NCBI GenBank assembly: GCA_024704765.1
Contig: JAKMXF010000312.1
Location: 248,001-312,000 of the forward strand
Length of the DNA: 64,000 bases
Direction of reading: 5' to 3'
From: Oopsacas minuta
Taxonomy: Eukaryota > Porifera > Hexactinellida > Lyssacinosida > Leucopsacidae
Positions 1-14,000 of this stretch are shown one piece after another. Made by a program: the position numbers and the translations under genes. The first letter of the stretch is position 1. Each line of letters begins with the position of its first letter. The notes beneath the pieces were generated by a model. The model was given only the letters and a program-made list of their open reading frames with translations, had not been told where the DNA came from and did not search any database.

Positions 1-82
1 TTTTCCTCCATTTCTACAGACCCCGTTTGTGGAGCACTGTTCTCTGCCTCGTGTTTTCTGGCCTTTGATATTTGTTATTTAG

Positions 83-1637
83 CAAACAGTACAGTCTTGT
101 GCAGATGAAGTTAGCTTGTTAGAAGAGATAGGACAAGATGGAATCGTTAGTTTATGAATATATATATTTATTTGATTATTATTATTTATGGAATTCCTAG
201 TTCGGCGGACCGATACACTTACAAACAGATCAAGAATCTGCGGACGAACAGACAGGTATAGCTAATTGTAGTGTATGTTACTTTGACATTTGGGGATCAT
301 ATTTATACATTTTCACACCTCGATATAAGCGGGTGTTTCGATATATTCGTGTTCTACATAACAGGAGGTGACTGTTAAGATTCTGTATAGATTTATCACT
401 CACATTAATGATACTAATTATAGATATTCCTGAATACATGACGCCTCAAATGCTTCCTCCAGCTAAGCCTACTGGGTTCATAGATGCTCCCAAATTGGAG
501 TACTTAGAGCAAGAGGTTGGTAGAGTTAGTACTCTAGAGGAGACTATAGCCTCACTCATGGAACAGCTAGATATAGCGAATAGTGAGTGTGATGATTTGC
601 ACTCTGAATTATTCACTAGCAGAGCACAGGTTGTTATTATATATTTTTTTGTTTGTCCCCTTCTGTCATCAGTAAATCGCCAAGGGTGAATGGACCAGTT
701 TAATTGGTTGTTTACTTGTTTGTTTACTTGTTTACTAGGTCAAATTGAAAGAGAAAGAGTGTGTAGAGATGAGAGATAAATTATTAGAATTAGATACAGA
801 CAGAGATAGAATGAGAAATAAAATCAACAAAGCAAGAGTTAAACTATCAAAAGTTGCTAACGAAAAACAAATGTTAGAAGAAAGGTAATAAACAAACAAA
901 CAAACAAACAAACAAACAAACAAACAAATATAATTATACACACTCGTCTCTAATTAGATGTTCGTGCTACAGTAATAGTTTGGAAGAGAAGAGAGAAGAA
1001 AATTTAAGTTTAGAAAGACAGCTAATTTCACTCATCGAGCAAAAGATCGTTTTATCAGAGGAAATAGCTGCTTACGAGGTTTGTACGTATAAATTGTAAT
1101 AGCTCCTTCGATGATCACCTCCTGCCTCCCTCTCTAAGGGGTGTAGTCAAATACCAACGAGGAGTAACATATGTTTCAGTGTCATATAAGCATGTTAGGG
1201 AGTTAGTGAATAGTAAAGATCCTTAGTGTTAGACTGCTATTAATCCATAGCATAATCTCTTTACTGTATTAATTATCCAGGGTCCTATTATCTAAATTAC
1301 CGGTTCCCAATCAGTAGACTACTTTAAAACACACTCAAATGACCCCTGCTATCCTCCGCTGATGTAAAGTAATACTGTATTGAATTTGAATTAGAGACAA
1401 TTTGAAACTGACATATATTCTGGAGCTAAAAGTCCCAGAGTTCCCTTCCCCTCTCCCCTCTCGTGTCCTATCCTATATACACACAGCATAACTCAACTTA
1501 GATATGCTAAATTCATAAATATATTTGTTTGTTTGTTTGTTGTTTAGATTGATGTAAGCTGTCTCCTAAAATCAAACATAAACAAGAAGTTGCAAACAGA
1601 AGAACACAAGCCTAGAAAAATTAAATGGTTTTCCTAG
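83..1637 (+). CDS. Coiled-coil protein, 3' six exons (5' end outside window)
   Basis: Six exons join in phase with GT-AG borders: 83-145, 201-255, 424-629, 739-884, 958-1078 and 1548-1637, giving 226 codons and a TAG stop. The first exon follows an acceptor AG at 81-82, so the gene begins upstream of the window. After an acidic, low-complexity start the protein is almost all charged heptad-like coiled coil (exons 3-5, Glu/Lys/Arg/Leu rich), ending in a short basic tail KPRKIKWFS. The stretch SLIEQKIVLSEEIAAYE faintly recalls the distal coiled coil of BICD-like cargo adaptors, but this is a weak resemblance and I do not name the gene. Intron 2 carries a MITE fragment and intron 4 an AAAC microsatellite. 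The ATG at 408 lies within the intron, ahead of the acceptor at 422-423, so it is not the start. Confidence 0.7.
272..374. mobile_element. Pogo-like MITE family A, partial copy (reverse)
   Basis: Reverse-complement relative of the elements at 18578, 36037 and 46658: it shares the segments reading TTACTTTGAC, CACACCTCGATATAAGCG and the end ACAGGAGGTGACTG. It lies wholly inside intron 2 of the coiled-coil gene and is missing one terminus. Confidence 0.6.
891..929. repeat. (AAAC)n microsatellite beside a splice donor
   Basis: About ten uninterrupted AAAC units starting six bases after the donor GT at 885 of the coiled-coil gene. Similar TTTG arrays lie just before the acceptor at 1547 and just after a TRMT44 donor near 30951. 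Confidence 0.9.
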
Positions 1638-2115
1638 CAACGGTACCGTATATTTGGAATTTAATTATATTAGTATTTTTGTTTTCATATCCAGCTGTTA
1701 CCATTTATACAACATATACGTATAGATATCCTCAACTGGTATTTGATCGGTTAAAGACAGTGACGTCATGGAAAGAGGGCATAATAGGATTGCCAGATTT
1801 TCAAAAGTACAAACCAGGGACAAATTTCTTACTGACAATCAGCGTTTGGTTTTGGGGGGTGGGAGTACGGCGCGTTGCTACTTCTTTTCTCGGGGGCTGT
1901 TCTCACCGCGGTTTCTAAGAAAACTATAACTAACTAAGGACTAGTAGACCTTACAACGCGGACAATTATTAGAAATATTCCACAATATAAGCAATTTGAT
2001 TCTTTAACAAACTATAACAGATCATAGTATAATTGAGTCAACACCTTTATTCCACTTAATCGGGCTAAGATGGACTGGTAGAGTCTACTTTATGCCACTT
2101 AACACTATACATAAA

Positions 2116-2255
2116 TCCATTTCTGAATTGTAATTCTATCTGTTAATACAAATGACTATTGAGTATAATTAGATTCATATAAAAGCACTGTATGTATTGT
2201 GTTAGGTATATTGATAGAGTTAAAAGTTATAGAATATACGTTTGAGTTAAGAGTT
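2116..2255 (+). promoter_or_regulatory. Duplicated 5' flank of NHL copy 1
   Basis: These about 140 bases are nearly identical, in reverse complement, to 25610-25745 ahead of NHL copy 2. Shared landmarks are TTTCTGAATTGTAATTC, AGCACTGTATGTATTGTG and ATAGAATATACGTTTGAG. The block therefore moved with the coding sequence and probably holds the promoter or 5' UTR; no TATA box or initiator is asserted. The preceding 1638-2115 has no gene; 2035-2100 resembles part of a MITE of the type near 19360. Confidence 0.55.
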
Positions 2256-3511
2256 ATGGCGACACGAGTAGCAGCTGTAGGAGAACTGATGTGTGTAGAT
2301 GAGTTAGAGATGAATCTAACAGATCTGACTAACCACGTGCAGATAGAGAAAGAGAAAGTGAGTAAATAACTTCCAGCAGTTACACAGTCTGTTAGTAGTG
2401 AGGGAGCACAGTCTGTTACAAGAGATGGATGAGGTTGTTATGAGAGCGAGACAAGAGTTCAATGAGAAGAGAGAGAACCTCCAGGAACTGTACAAAGCTA
2501 GAGAAGGACTACAGAGAGACCTGACAAGGAAAAATTGAGGAAAGTACTCGAGAAGAATCTACGGACGATAGAAGATGAGATCGGAGACGAGGTAGCAAGG
2601 AGTGTGAATGTGGGGTGGGTCGAGTTGGACTGGAAGATGGAACAGCTGGAACAATCAGTGATTGATGTGTGTAAGGTTGTGGTACTGAAGGAGAGACCTA
2701 TAACCCCAGTTGATTATTCTGTAAAATTGTGTCCTGTCTGGTCCCGAGAAGGAACAGGTTCTGGTGAGATTGCTCATCCAATGCAAATAGCAATTGACAA
2801 CGAAACACAGAATATATTTGTTGCTGATTATAACGCTAACATAATACAAGTATTCGATGGAGAAGGTAACCATCTCTACAAAATACCAACACCTCAATTG
2901 CCTGTTGGAATAGCTCTAATGAATGAATTCATTTTCGTATCTACTAAAGACGAGCTAGTAAAGATAGAAAAGTCAAGCAATGATTCTATCAAATCGGTTA
3001 AAACAGAGAGAAGAGTCTATGGAATTGATATTGATAGAAACATGAATGTTTATGGATGTGAGCTTAATAACAAATCAGTAATTGTGTTTGATAAAAATCT
3101 CAAATTCCTGAAAACAATCAAACTCAAAACTACTCAAGTTGAATCCGATACACAAACAAATAGCATAAAACTGTACGAGATAACATGTATGTCATGTTTG
3201 GTAGCTTTCCTCCTTTCCATCTACAAATATTCTCTCTAAAAGGAAAGCTAGTGAGGTGTTTGATAAAAGAAAGTGAGATAAGTTGGAGTAATTTCTTCTC
3301 AATTGATCAACTGGGGAATATTATCGTAGCGGATTGTTTAGGAAATCAAATCAAGATATTCTCCAATAAAGGAGAAGTCCTACACACTATCAGTAGTGAT
3401 ATGCCACCAGGAGATCAGAAGCTCTATTATCCCTTTGGAGTATCTATTGACAAGAAGAATAGAATTATTATAGCTCAAATGAACAAGAAGTGTAACCTCC
3501 TAGCTTTCTGA
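2256..3511 (+). pseudogene. Coiled-coil/NHL-repeat gene, copy 1, frameshifted
   Basis: The reading frame matches the intact copies at 24353, 31385 and 47339 but is broken three times. An extra A near 2364-2366 creates TAA at 2367-2369. One base is missing near 2530 (AGGAAAAATTGAGG against AGGAACAAATTGAGG), and one G is missing near 3180 (GAGATAAC against GAGGATAAC). The first two compensate, so most of the N-terminal helix is read out of frame while the propeller begins in frame, then breaks before its last blades. The final codons and TGA are conserved. The N-terminal coiled coil and five to six NHL blades are recognisable. The upstream flank is shared with copy 2, so it looks like one half of an inverted duplicated pair that has decayed. 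Sequencing error is possible but three indels make it unlikely. Confidence 0.85.
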
Positions 3512-5036
3512 ATATTCATCCCCCCTTTCTTATCGAATAAACAATTGTTTATTTGTGTTACTTTCTTGTTTTGTTATTTATTGAGTGTTTATTTATCTTT
3601 TGTTAATTAATATTTACAAATAACATTCTGTCACCAAGAAAGAATAATTCTAAAAAATTCAAATTCCATTATTCTAGTCTCCATAGCAACCAAATGAATG
3701 CTGATAATATTCATATTTGTTTTGAACAACAGAATTCACCTCGAAACCACAACTATGCTTTTATTGTGTGTTTATTGAAAGATTGACGCAATGTATACAA
3801 TGGAATGTACTTGTAACGGACAAAAACGAAAATACTTAAATCCCATTTAGATAATAATAATTAATAAAACTGTCTGAAAAGTTCGCTACAAGTTTGATAA
3901 TTATGAAAGAGGTTTTGGCTTGTCAGATAAAATACAGAATTTTAACTCCCACAGATTGAGGGAAAGTATTTTGTTATAATTATATAACAAGTGATAGTTT
4001 AATATTCAAATGTAGTATACTGGATTTCACAGCTGATTAATGTATTCATATTTGCATATCCTTTTTAGAACTTATGAATTCTTCAATTTTTATGTTCCCC
4101 TCCCATTTCACCACGATATGTACCTCATGTGACCTTCACCAAATTATCAGCTAAATTTTATTGTCGTCACTACAAACTTTGAATTCATAATTACGATAAT
4201 CAAAGAAAGATGTAAATTCCTGCTTTTATTTATGAAAATACTCCACATTCATAGTTTATACTCTAACAACGAACGATGTCAATTGGAATGCACAACATCC
4301 CGTATCACATTCCTCACCCTACCCTCTCTATTCATTATCCGTCTTGCTTGGCTGGACAGACGAAGCAAAAATTGTAAGCAAAGAAGCCTTCAATTCTCTA
4401 CAATCCTCTGTGTCGTATAAATGCGAGTAATAGGCCTTGCATTGAAAAGTATGGTGAGATCCTATTGGTTGAAATAGGCTTAGATAACTATAAATAGAGA
4501 ATCAGTTCATTTTGTAGAAAAGTATTGAATTTGTTCTAAGTTATTTCTCGAAGCGTTACCTTTTATTTGTGTGCATCATTTGCTTTGTTATTGTTTTTGT
4601 TAGTCTTTTGGAGACTAATGATTTTGTGATTTGTCTTCTTCAAAATGCGCTCAAGTTTTCAAGAATTATTTTCGAGGTATTTTTATGGAACTTTATTTTT
4701 GCTCGATTTGTGCTAATTCTGGTCGGCATTCATCTGATTTTTTTTGTTTATAGCATTTACGAAACGACGTCCTCTTGATTTTCAGTGCGTTCTGAATTTT
4801 CAGGTTGAATTTCAGTAATGCGTTCTAAAACGGAGATAATCCACATTCTATTACTTGAATAATTGTTTCATATATTCTCTGCGATGTTTCCCTCGATTTA
4901 TTTCAGTTTTTAAGGTATTTTGTATTATTTTCCCCCACAAAAATGCAAAAAACCCTTTCAATCGCTTTACTAATATTGAAATTTATCCAATTATCAATTC
5001 CCCAAACTTCATTTATCTTCTCCGGTTTATAGATTT
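3512..5036. other. Intergenic gap before NCoR
   Basis: AT-rich, with no convincing exon. It may contain the promoter and a non-coding first exon of the NCoR gene, since an acceptor-like TTTATAG ends at 5032 just before the chosen ATG. No repeat of note seen. Confidence 0.4.
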
Positions 5037-8000
5037 ATGAATAAAGGTGCGGGTAACTGTTTTTGCTCGAAGAAAGAATTGGACGAATCTGGAGTTCATA
5101 ACTGTGATTCTAACAACCAATTGACTGGAATCTTCAAAATGATTTCCAACCCAAGCCCGAGCTCTAGTCCATGTCGGAAGAAAACTGAAACAGAGAATCG
5201 GCGGCCGAGTGACGAAGAGAACTTTTGTCCTACAGGTAACAACCACCATCTTACTTCTAACAAGAAACAATCAAAATTAAAGAATTCTAAACCAAACGAG
5301 TTTTTGAAGGCCAAAAAAATGAAAATAACGGAAGATGATTCTTCTCCAAATGTAAGTTTTATTCCTTTCTATTCGTTCCATATGAAATCGATTTCAAATT
5401 GCTTCTTACACATAAATACCAGAAAAAGTCTTAACATTTGATTTTGTTATGTCCCTAAATGCTAAATGTATTCCCAAAGGATCATCGTAAGAAGCGAGAT
5501 AAGACAACAAACGGAGTAACACCGGACACTATCCCAAGAAGAATATCTCCTTCTAATCGACACAGGAGGTCTGGGTCTCTGGATGGAAATTGTGTCAGGA
5601 AGAACAAAGACAAGAAACCGCTTCAAAACGGCGATGTTACACGAACACTCACCCACTCGATTAATTCACAAAACTTGCATGTAAGTTTTTTCTGTTTCTG
5701 TAGCTATTATCACTCCATTTTAAATAATTTGAAATCATATGAGGCTTATGTCACATAATGAATATGAAATGATTCCCCCTACACACAAACAACACCCTAT
5801 TTTATGAAACCAATTGATTGGGTATATTTCAGGTCACACAAGAACCCAGATGTCTTATGAAGTCATGTCCCACACTTAGACCAACACCATCTCCTTCCCC
5901 TGATCTACCACCTAAACACCCTTCACACCTCTCTAAACTGAACCATAATCACAGACACAGACAAAATGGGATCGTCCTCAGTCGAGAACCTAGTCCGCTA
6001 CCCAATGGTGACCACAACCTGGACGATAATAATACTCAGGTTACATTCTTATTAACCTAATAGGTTGCCATGGCATTTCATATCACAAAATATGAAATAG
6101 AAATTAGTAAATTCGCTATAACATTCGAATCTAAGTTTTATTATTTGCCAAACCAAATTCTGATAATTGTGTCTACCATAGAGTGATAATTAAATTAATA
6201 ACAGAACTGAAGAGGAATTAACTTAGGTGCAAACACGTTTAAGCCTGTTATTCTAATACTCAGTTATTACTCTAACTACTGCATAGAATGTCCAAACATT
6301 AGGGAGACTATTGCTAATATCACACCATGCATCCAATGATCCTCCCTCAAACATATTGCCACCACCCATTGCATATAAGCCACTATCTTAAGTAAGCTGG
6401 TACTGATTGACCTGAAACTTGATCCTCAAGCTGTAATACATTAGCATGACCATATCAATGTACTCTGTACCGGTGAATGTTAGGAATCTTAACTTCTCTC
6501 ATTCAAAGATTTACATAATTGATTGTTTGTTTTAAACTGCAATATTTCTTGGGCAAATACATAAATATTATTGTCATTTACAGACACAGCCGTTAAATCG
6601 GACCGTTACGAGAAAATTTTGTTCGATTAACAGTTGTTGTCGACTGTACATCAATGAGTAAAATAACAAAAGGCTCGTTGGCTAAGAATAGAAATAATAA
6701 TGATATGTGTTTAGGTATCAGATGAGGTAGTAAGCACTGATAGAGATACAAAGCTGAAGGAACAGAAGACAGTTGACATCAGGAGAGTAGTGCTATCTAT
6801 CAAGAAACGTAGTATACCTGTTACACCGCTCATACAGAAAATATACTCTGAGAATAAAGTGAGATATTTTATTTCTAATTGTCATAACTCCTCAGTCCGG
6901 ACTGAGGTAGGGATTAACTAATTTTGCCCCAATTGCTAGGTATGACACTTTATTGTCAAGATAAGGGAAGTTCAACCTGAAGGACAACCTTTTTTGCTAA
7001 GTATTAAATACGTACGTGCTAATATATAAACTCAAACTATCTCATCCTTTTACTTGAATCTATTTTACTAATTTGCATAACTCCCTAATCCCCCCTATTC
7101 AGCTATCATATATTTAGCCAATAGAAGATCTCCATATGTATTCCTAGGACTGGATTAAAATGCTTTTCTAATTATAACCTGTGAATCTATAATTACTACT
7201 TTTTTGGCTTTGATAATAATACAATATTAATTACGTTTACAAAATGATGTCAACCATTAATTACACGTGATACTCATATTGGTAGCTCCCCAACCCGAGG
7301 AACTTAAGTTGCCTTATATGTCTCACAGAATTGCAATGTGTTTCGTACAATTTAGTATTATATACTATATCCAATTTATCGCCAAGGACACACCTTATAT
7401 ACAGAGTAATTCAGCATAATGCTATCTACAGTATGGTTTAATATTATAATAAGATTGCACTAATCCATTGACGTCATCTTACATATAATATACTATCCTG
7501 AAACTAATATCCAATTTATTGTCTAATTATTTCTTAGAAAATAGTTGAATCAGTCACATCACATGATCTACTACAGACCTCGAATAATGTAAGTTGTACA
7601 CTGCATAACAACCGAATCTATGCTTTGGTATGCGCATTAACATACGGGTTCTTGTGTCGTTCAACTTAGATACAAAATTGACTGGGAAGCAGTATGAACT
7701 AAATGAATGGCTTGAATTGGCTGTAACAGTTCATTTCTTATTCAACTAATAATTATCTCATTTATGATCGTAATGATATTACAATTCTCCCGTTATGTAA
7801 ATTTTATAATATTCAAGGTGTATTTCTGGTCAAAACATAAACTGTCCCCCCTAAACACTAAACAGGGAGTACCATGTTTGGCCATATCCCCTGCTCCTTG
7901 TTACAGCTTAATTTTAACAATCTATCTTATAGATGACGTACAGACAGCCATGTGAATCTCCAAGATATTACAACAGTATTTTTAGGTACCAATAAATCTA

Positions 8001-11000
8001 ATACTTATGCTTTACCTCATTTATAAAATTCACTGCCAATGATTCAATGCGGACACCTATATTATCATGAAGTGTACGTAACATTACTGTTGCGATATAA
8101 ACAGATTGCTTTTCACATCCTTACGCCATGATTAGTGCTATTAATATGAATTATAGAAATATTATTCAGAGAATCATACCACCACTGTATTATCCACTAA
8201 AAGGATATTTATTATTTATTATGGCTACATAAATATCAGTTTATTGTTGTTTGTTTAGTTACAAGCAAAAGAGACCGCAATTTATAAAGCTACTCCAAAA
8301 CAGATTGTTGAAACAGTATAAAAAGGTAAATATTCATAATTATTTATTTATTTATTTCGTATACACATATGACAATTCTTAATAACTCGATAGGAATGTT
8401 TGCTTTGTGTTGAACAAGATAATCTACAAGAGAAATGGGAAGCTTCTTTACAGGAGTGTAATGAGTGTGAAAACAAGAAACTCGTACACAACAGAACTAG
8501 AGATCAGTACGAGAGATTCTATCCTGAGATTAAGAGACAGAGAGAGCAAGAGAGAATTGCCAAGTAAGTAGCTATAACATTTCCATTATTCTAACAGATA
8601 CATATTTCAATTTACCCTAATACCAAAGATAGTACGTCAGTAGTAGTTTATCTACTCGTTGTAAACTGATACTCTAATCACGTGGCTATTGAGACATGAA
8701 ATTTATTCCTCTAACCCATTATTTGATGTCTGATGATTATTTGTAGCGCAACTGATAGCTAGATTAGTCTCTAAATTGCACTGCTGGACAAATAAACAAT
8801 AATACCGTATTTGGATGATCACACCATTTGAGGATATGTTCCACTGTAAATTGTTCCCATAGTGAATAGAAATACGAAAAGTTGTAAGATCCATGTATTT
8901 ATAAAATATCTGTATATAGATCAATTGGAGAAAGTGAAGTATGTGAAGACAGCTCTCTAGAAAGACATGAAAGCGTAGCTGCCGTAATTCCAGCAATGGT
9001 AACTGACAACAAAGAGAGAGATATTCGTTTCAAATCTCGGAATGGTAAGTTCAGCGATCATTTATTAATCCACAGGATAATCCAGTTAATATCTCCTCTC
9101 CTCTTCATGTTAGGCTATATAGAAGATATCACAAATTTTACTGAGAAAATAAAATCAACAAACATCTGGACAGAGAATGAGAAAATGATATTCAAAGATA
9201 AGATGTATCAATATCCTAAAAACTTTGAGCTAATAGCCAGCTATTTACCAAACAAAGTAAGACCGATAATATGTAACAACAATTGTTTGTGTTTGTATTA
9301 TAGTATTTATTGTTTGTTTCTTGTAGTCAGTAGCTGATTGTATTGAGTACTATTATTTGAACAAGAAACATATAAATTTCAAACATTCCAGAGGGTCTAA
9401 TGTGAAGAGAAGGAAGAACAGACTCCAACCTAAGGTTAGCTAATAATCTAATCAGCTGATGATATAAATTATTCTGTAATATATTCCTTCAAGTTAGATT
9501 CAATAAATTCTTACAACTTCATTAATTGGGACAATATACATACAACTTATCTATAACCTGGGTTTCGTATTCTCAACCTTATAGTAACGTGAATATGGAG
9601 AAATTCGATCATGACAGCATCATGAAGTATTATGGATATTACAAATACATTATAATACCAATACGTACTCCCTTTAGGCTCTATACTTGTACGTAAAGCC
9701 TAGAGGCACTTCTATGACGTCACCGGATCAGTCATCAAGTCTTAGACAAAGACGTTCTCCAGGTTAGTTAGTAATAGTATAATGAACTGTTATAATTAAC
9801 TGATCCTCACAAAATGAATAAAATAACAATACACACACACACAAACAGACCTAACTAGTAGCTACTGTTAGAATAGTTCTAAGAGATCAGGTTGCTAGAA
9901 GGAAAATCCTCCTGATGGGAGGTTAGAATTTGCAGAGAACTCATACACATTCCCTTGTTCAGATACTTGTGGTACTATGGCTTGCTCTTCTGATCCATCT
10001 TCTGAGAAATATTTGTCTATAATACTCAACGCCATTTGATACACATTCTCTGAGGCGTGTTTCTGTAGCTGTTCTATCTTGTCTAGTCCATCTGCTTCCT
10101 CGATTAGTCTACAAAGCCCTGTGTTATACTCACATATACTTTAATTCTAATTTTGTCAGAAATCTCACTCAAATATCGAGTAATACAGTGGAGTTCCCTT
10201 GGTAATACGTCAACTTACTATTAGGCGAACACAACTGTATACCACGAATATTTGCTGGAATAACTAAGGATTACAAATTCTCTGATAATAATACCTGCAT
10301 ATGTCTAGTGTTTGATTTACAGTATCAGCTGCCTTTAGTATATTAGCCAAGGCTTCTAGTATCACAATAAGTACATCTGCATCTTTGCTAGTTAACAGAT
10401 CACATAGCGGGGGTATTACACCACAGAACACTAATAGAGATATCTGTTCTATAGTCCCCCCAGCTGTTAGATTAGTCACTGCCCAAACTGCTTCTTTCTG
10501 AGCTTTGAAGTCTCCATTTGTAAGAATCTTAACTATTAATGGAACGATTCCCTCGTCTATAACTGCTTGTATCTGTGAGACTAGACCTGCGTAATTGATG
10601 TAATCATTACTGTCATTGGGGGTAATTTAATAGTTCTGCATACGATTAGATATTACTAGCTAGAACCACGAGGCCATTAACGGCCATCTTTGATGATGTT
10701 ATCGTTACCCACGACTGTCCGAGCTTTAAATAATTATAATTATAAGGAATAATAGCTAGCACATATATATTAGCTGTTAATAGGATTCTAAGGCTATTGC
10801 GTATTATGTCCTTGTATGGGAATATTAATAGAATCTATAAGAGTTGTATGATAGGCTTCAGTAGTTTCACACCTGTATTAGAGCAGATGTTAATTGATTC
10901 AGCTTAATCAAGTCAAAATGGCCTACTTGTATGCTAAACCATGGATAAATTGGTAGCTATTAATTACTAACTAACCAGCTGTTATATTGGATATAGTCCA

Positions 11001-14000
11001 TGCTGCTTCCTTCTGAATACTCATCTTATGATGCTGCATTAGACTAGGAAAGTTCTTGAGTAACCCAGAGTCAATCACCCTCTGAGTCTGCTCATCATCT
11101 CCTGTCACGATATTCCCTACAGTTCTGAGTGCTGGAGTTACAACACTAACTACACTACACTTCAGTAATGTGTCTAGTCGTGTGAATAATTTCTCTCTGT
11201 AGTCTATCACGAGTTGTATACGGTCTTCTGTCCCGTCTGTTATGTAGCTCAGACCCCAGCAAGCGTCCGTCACTACCTCCTTGTCTTCATGATACACCAA
11301 CTCGATTAGACTATTAAAAATATTTGAGTAGAAATTTGGTTGTTATGATCAACTATTTCTAATATTTTTCTTAGCCTAATAACCTCTAAAAACCATAAAT
11401 ACCAATTCACCCTTCCTGTATCTATGATCTATAAATAGCTTACACAGGTAATAGTTGTTTGACAGCATCTATTGGAGTAGGAGGCGTTTTGTTACGACAG
11501 AGATTGGAGAGTACCCAGGTTATATTACGGACAAACCCAATGTTTGAGTTTTGTTTAGCTAGAATCAGGAGAGGAGGGATTATCCCGCATTTGATTGTCA
11601 GGTTACGACACTCAGGTCCATCTCCTAGAGAGGTAAAATGTGTGAATTTACCACATCTAAATATTTATAGAATACTAACCACATATGTTGCCTAGAGCCC
11701 ATACAGCCTGTTCACAAATATTTGTTTGGGGACTTGAGAGAAGTTCAATAAATAGCGGAACAGATCCTGATTCTACAATTACACGAGTCTGCTCAGACGA
11801 TCCACTAGCTATGTTAGTCAGAGCCCAGGCAGCTTCAAACTGTATCTTCTGGTCCTGGGATAGCTGTAGGTATTTCATTAGGTGAGGTACTATCCCTGCG
11901 TTTATTACCATCTCTATCGGGGGCTGTCTCTCCTTAGATAAGATCCTACGGACGGCCTGGACAGCTGCAAACTGTACGTCTCTATCTTGACTCTGTAGTT
12001 TGGATAAAATATCCGCGGGATTGAAAGTTGACGTGGGTACAGGTCCCCCTGTCACTCCAAAATCTCCCTCGTCCTCTGTGACTTGTCGTCTCTTCAGTAG
12101 CTGATCTTCCTTACGTGCTTTCCTTAGCTCCACATTAACCTATAATAGCACTAATCTGATAAATATAAATACAGTACTCTGCCTAATAGAGTAAACCTCG
12201 TATATCGGGAATAAATGGCCTGGTCCTGGTGTTACCCTTATTAATCAGAGTCTATTATAATAGTTTATTGAAACCGACCTCATTCCTCCGTCTCCTGTTT
12301 TCTTCTTCGTCCCTTTTCCCTCCATTCTTGAAATTCCTAATCCTGCCTTGTTCTGTCATCTCAAATATTCTACAAATCTCTAACCTATCTCTTCTATAAG
12401 TACACACAGTATAAGCATAGTTCCTAACAGTACATTCAATTGTGTTTGCAAACTAGTAAGAGATGGAATTTTATTGAATATTAAATTATTATAGTTACGT
12501 ATAAACTATTATTTCTTATCTTCTTTATCGCTCCTATGCTCCTTGTCTTTGGGATCTTCAGTTTTCTCCTGATCTGTCCCGAGATGATCATCCATTAGAT
12601 CATCTAAGTTTAGTCCTACCTCCTTGATAGCTTCTCTCAAACAAACTTGATATTTGGAGAAGAGCTCTCCACAAGCTCCGTCATGATCTCTATCTCCCTG
12701 TAGGAATTTCTCTTGTAGCCATTTATTGAAACAGGAATCATATGCTTGCTTCAATTCAGTGCATTTATCGCTAATACTATCCATATTTACTAGCTAATAG
12801 CACATGTCAATATTTTATACATATATCATTCCTTATACCACGATACTGATTATTTCATGCATTTTGTGTGTCGAAACTCTCACGAATATCTGTCCCTGGA
12901 ATTATATTCTAAAATCCAGCGATACACAAGTAATTCTATCTGATTTGTAGACATAAGTATTTGAGTGTGCGATAGGAATTACAACAATTTGTTACTTTCG
13001 AATAACAACGAAACTTCCACACTTTTTAACACTTTTCCATCTAGACTCATCAAACAACAAATCTTGCAATTCTGCCTATTAACTAACACAATGTAATCTC
13101 TAATTACTTTTCTTAATTAAATGGCGTAATATTGTAACCTGTGTATGGCAACAGCAAGGAATGTGTGGGTTGTTACAACTAACATCATTGTGTGTAGGAT
13201 TTGCATCATCTCTAATTAATTATTGAAGCCATTATTATTATTAAAATTATTATTTAGATTGGACGCCAGATGAAGTCGAAAAACTTAGGACAGCTTTGCT
13301 GCAACACGGAAAATCTTGGAACAAGATCCAGCAAGTGGTAGGGAAGCCTCATCTACAGTGTAAGATGTTCTATAATGATTTTAGCTCAATCGAGGAGTAT
13401 GGATTACAACAAGCACTGGAAGAGAGATACAAGAGAAAGGTAAACATCATTTATATACGCACACATACCTAATTAGAATAATTAATTTAGTTCCATTTTA
13501 TAGGCAAAAGAACGTCAAGATAAATTAGCTGTTGATCCAGAAGACCCATTGCCTCTCTCAACCATCAGATGCCCAGAAGAACTCTCTGATACAGACTCTC
13601 CTCCTAGACGTCCCTCTGATCCCCTACCCCTCAAGGAGAACATTTCACACCTACTTCTACTCGAGCACTCATATCATACTCGATCTAGTCAAGCAGTTAC
13701 TAGAAAGGTGTGTCATAGTTCAGTACATGGTGGTGATCCTACTCAACTAACAGTATTATCCCCAGCAACACATACCAGACTCATGAAGGCCCTCAGAGAC
13801 TCCTGTCATTGTCGGTCCGGTCTCCCACGGGTGAGGAAGTACAGACGTAGCTCTGCTGCTGCTCTCCTACAGCCGTCTAACCATCGGAGACTTTCCTCTA
13901 GTACGGGGGGTAGTACCCTCAACAAAAGGACAACACTAGCTACAGAGAGATCCCGTGTGTCCCAAGAGAGACCATCTAGTGACACAACCCTTGAACACAC

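Noticed and set aside
1625-1918. Open frame with a hydrophobic start
   Set aside because: The last exon of the coiled-coil gene overlaps its start in another frame and ends at TAG 1635; no splice or family support.
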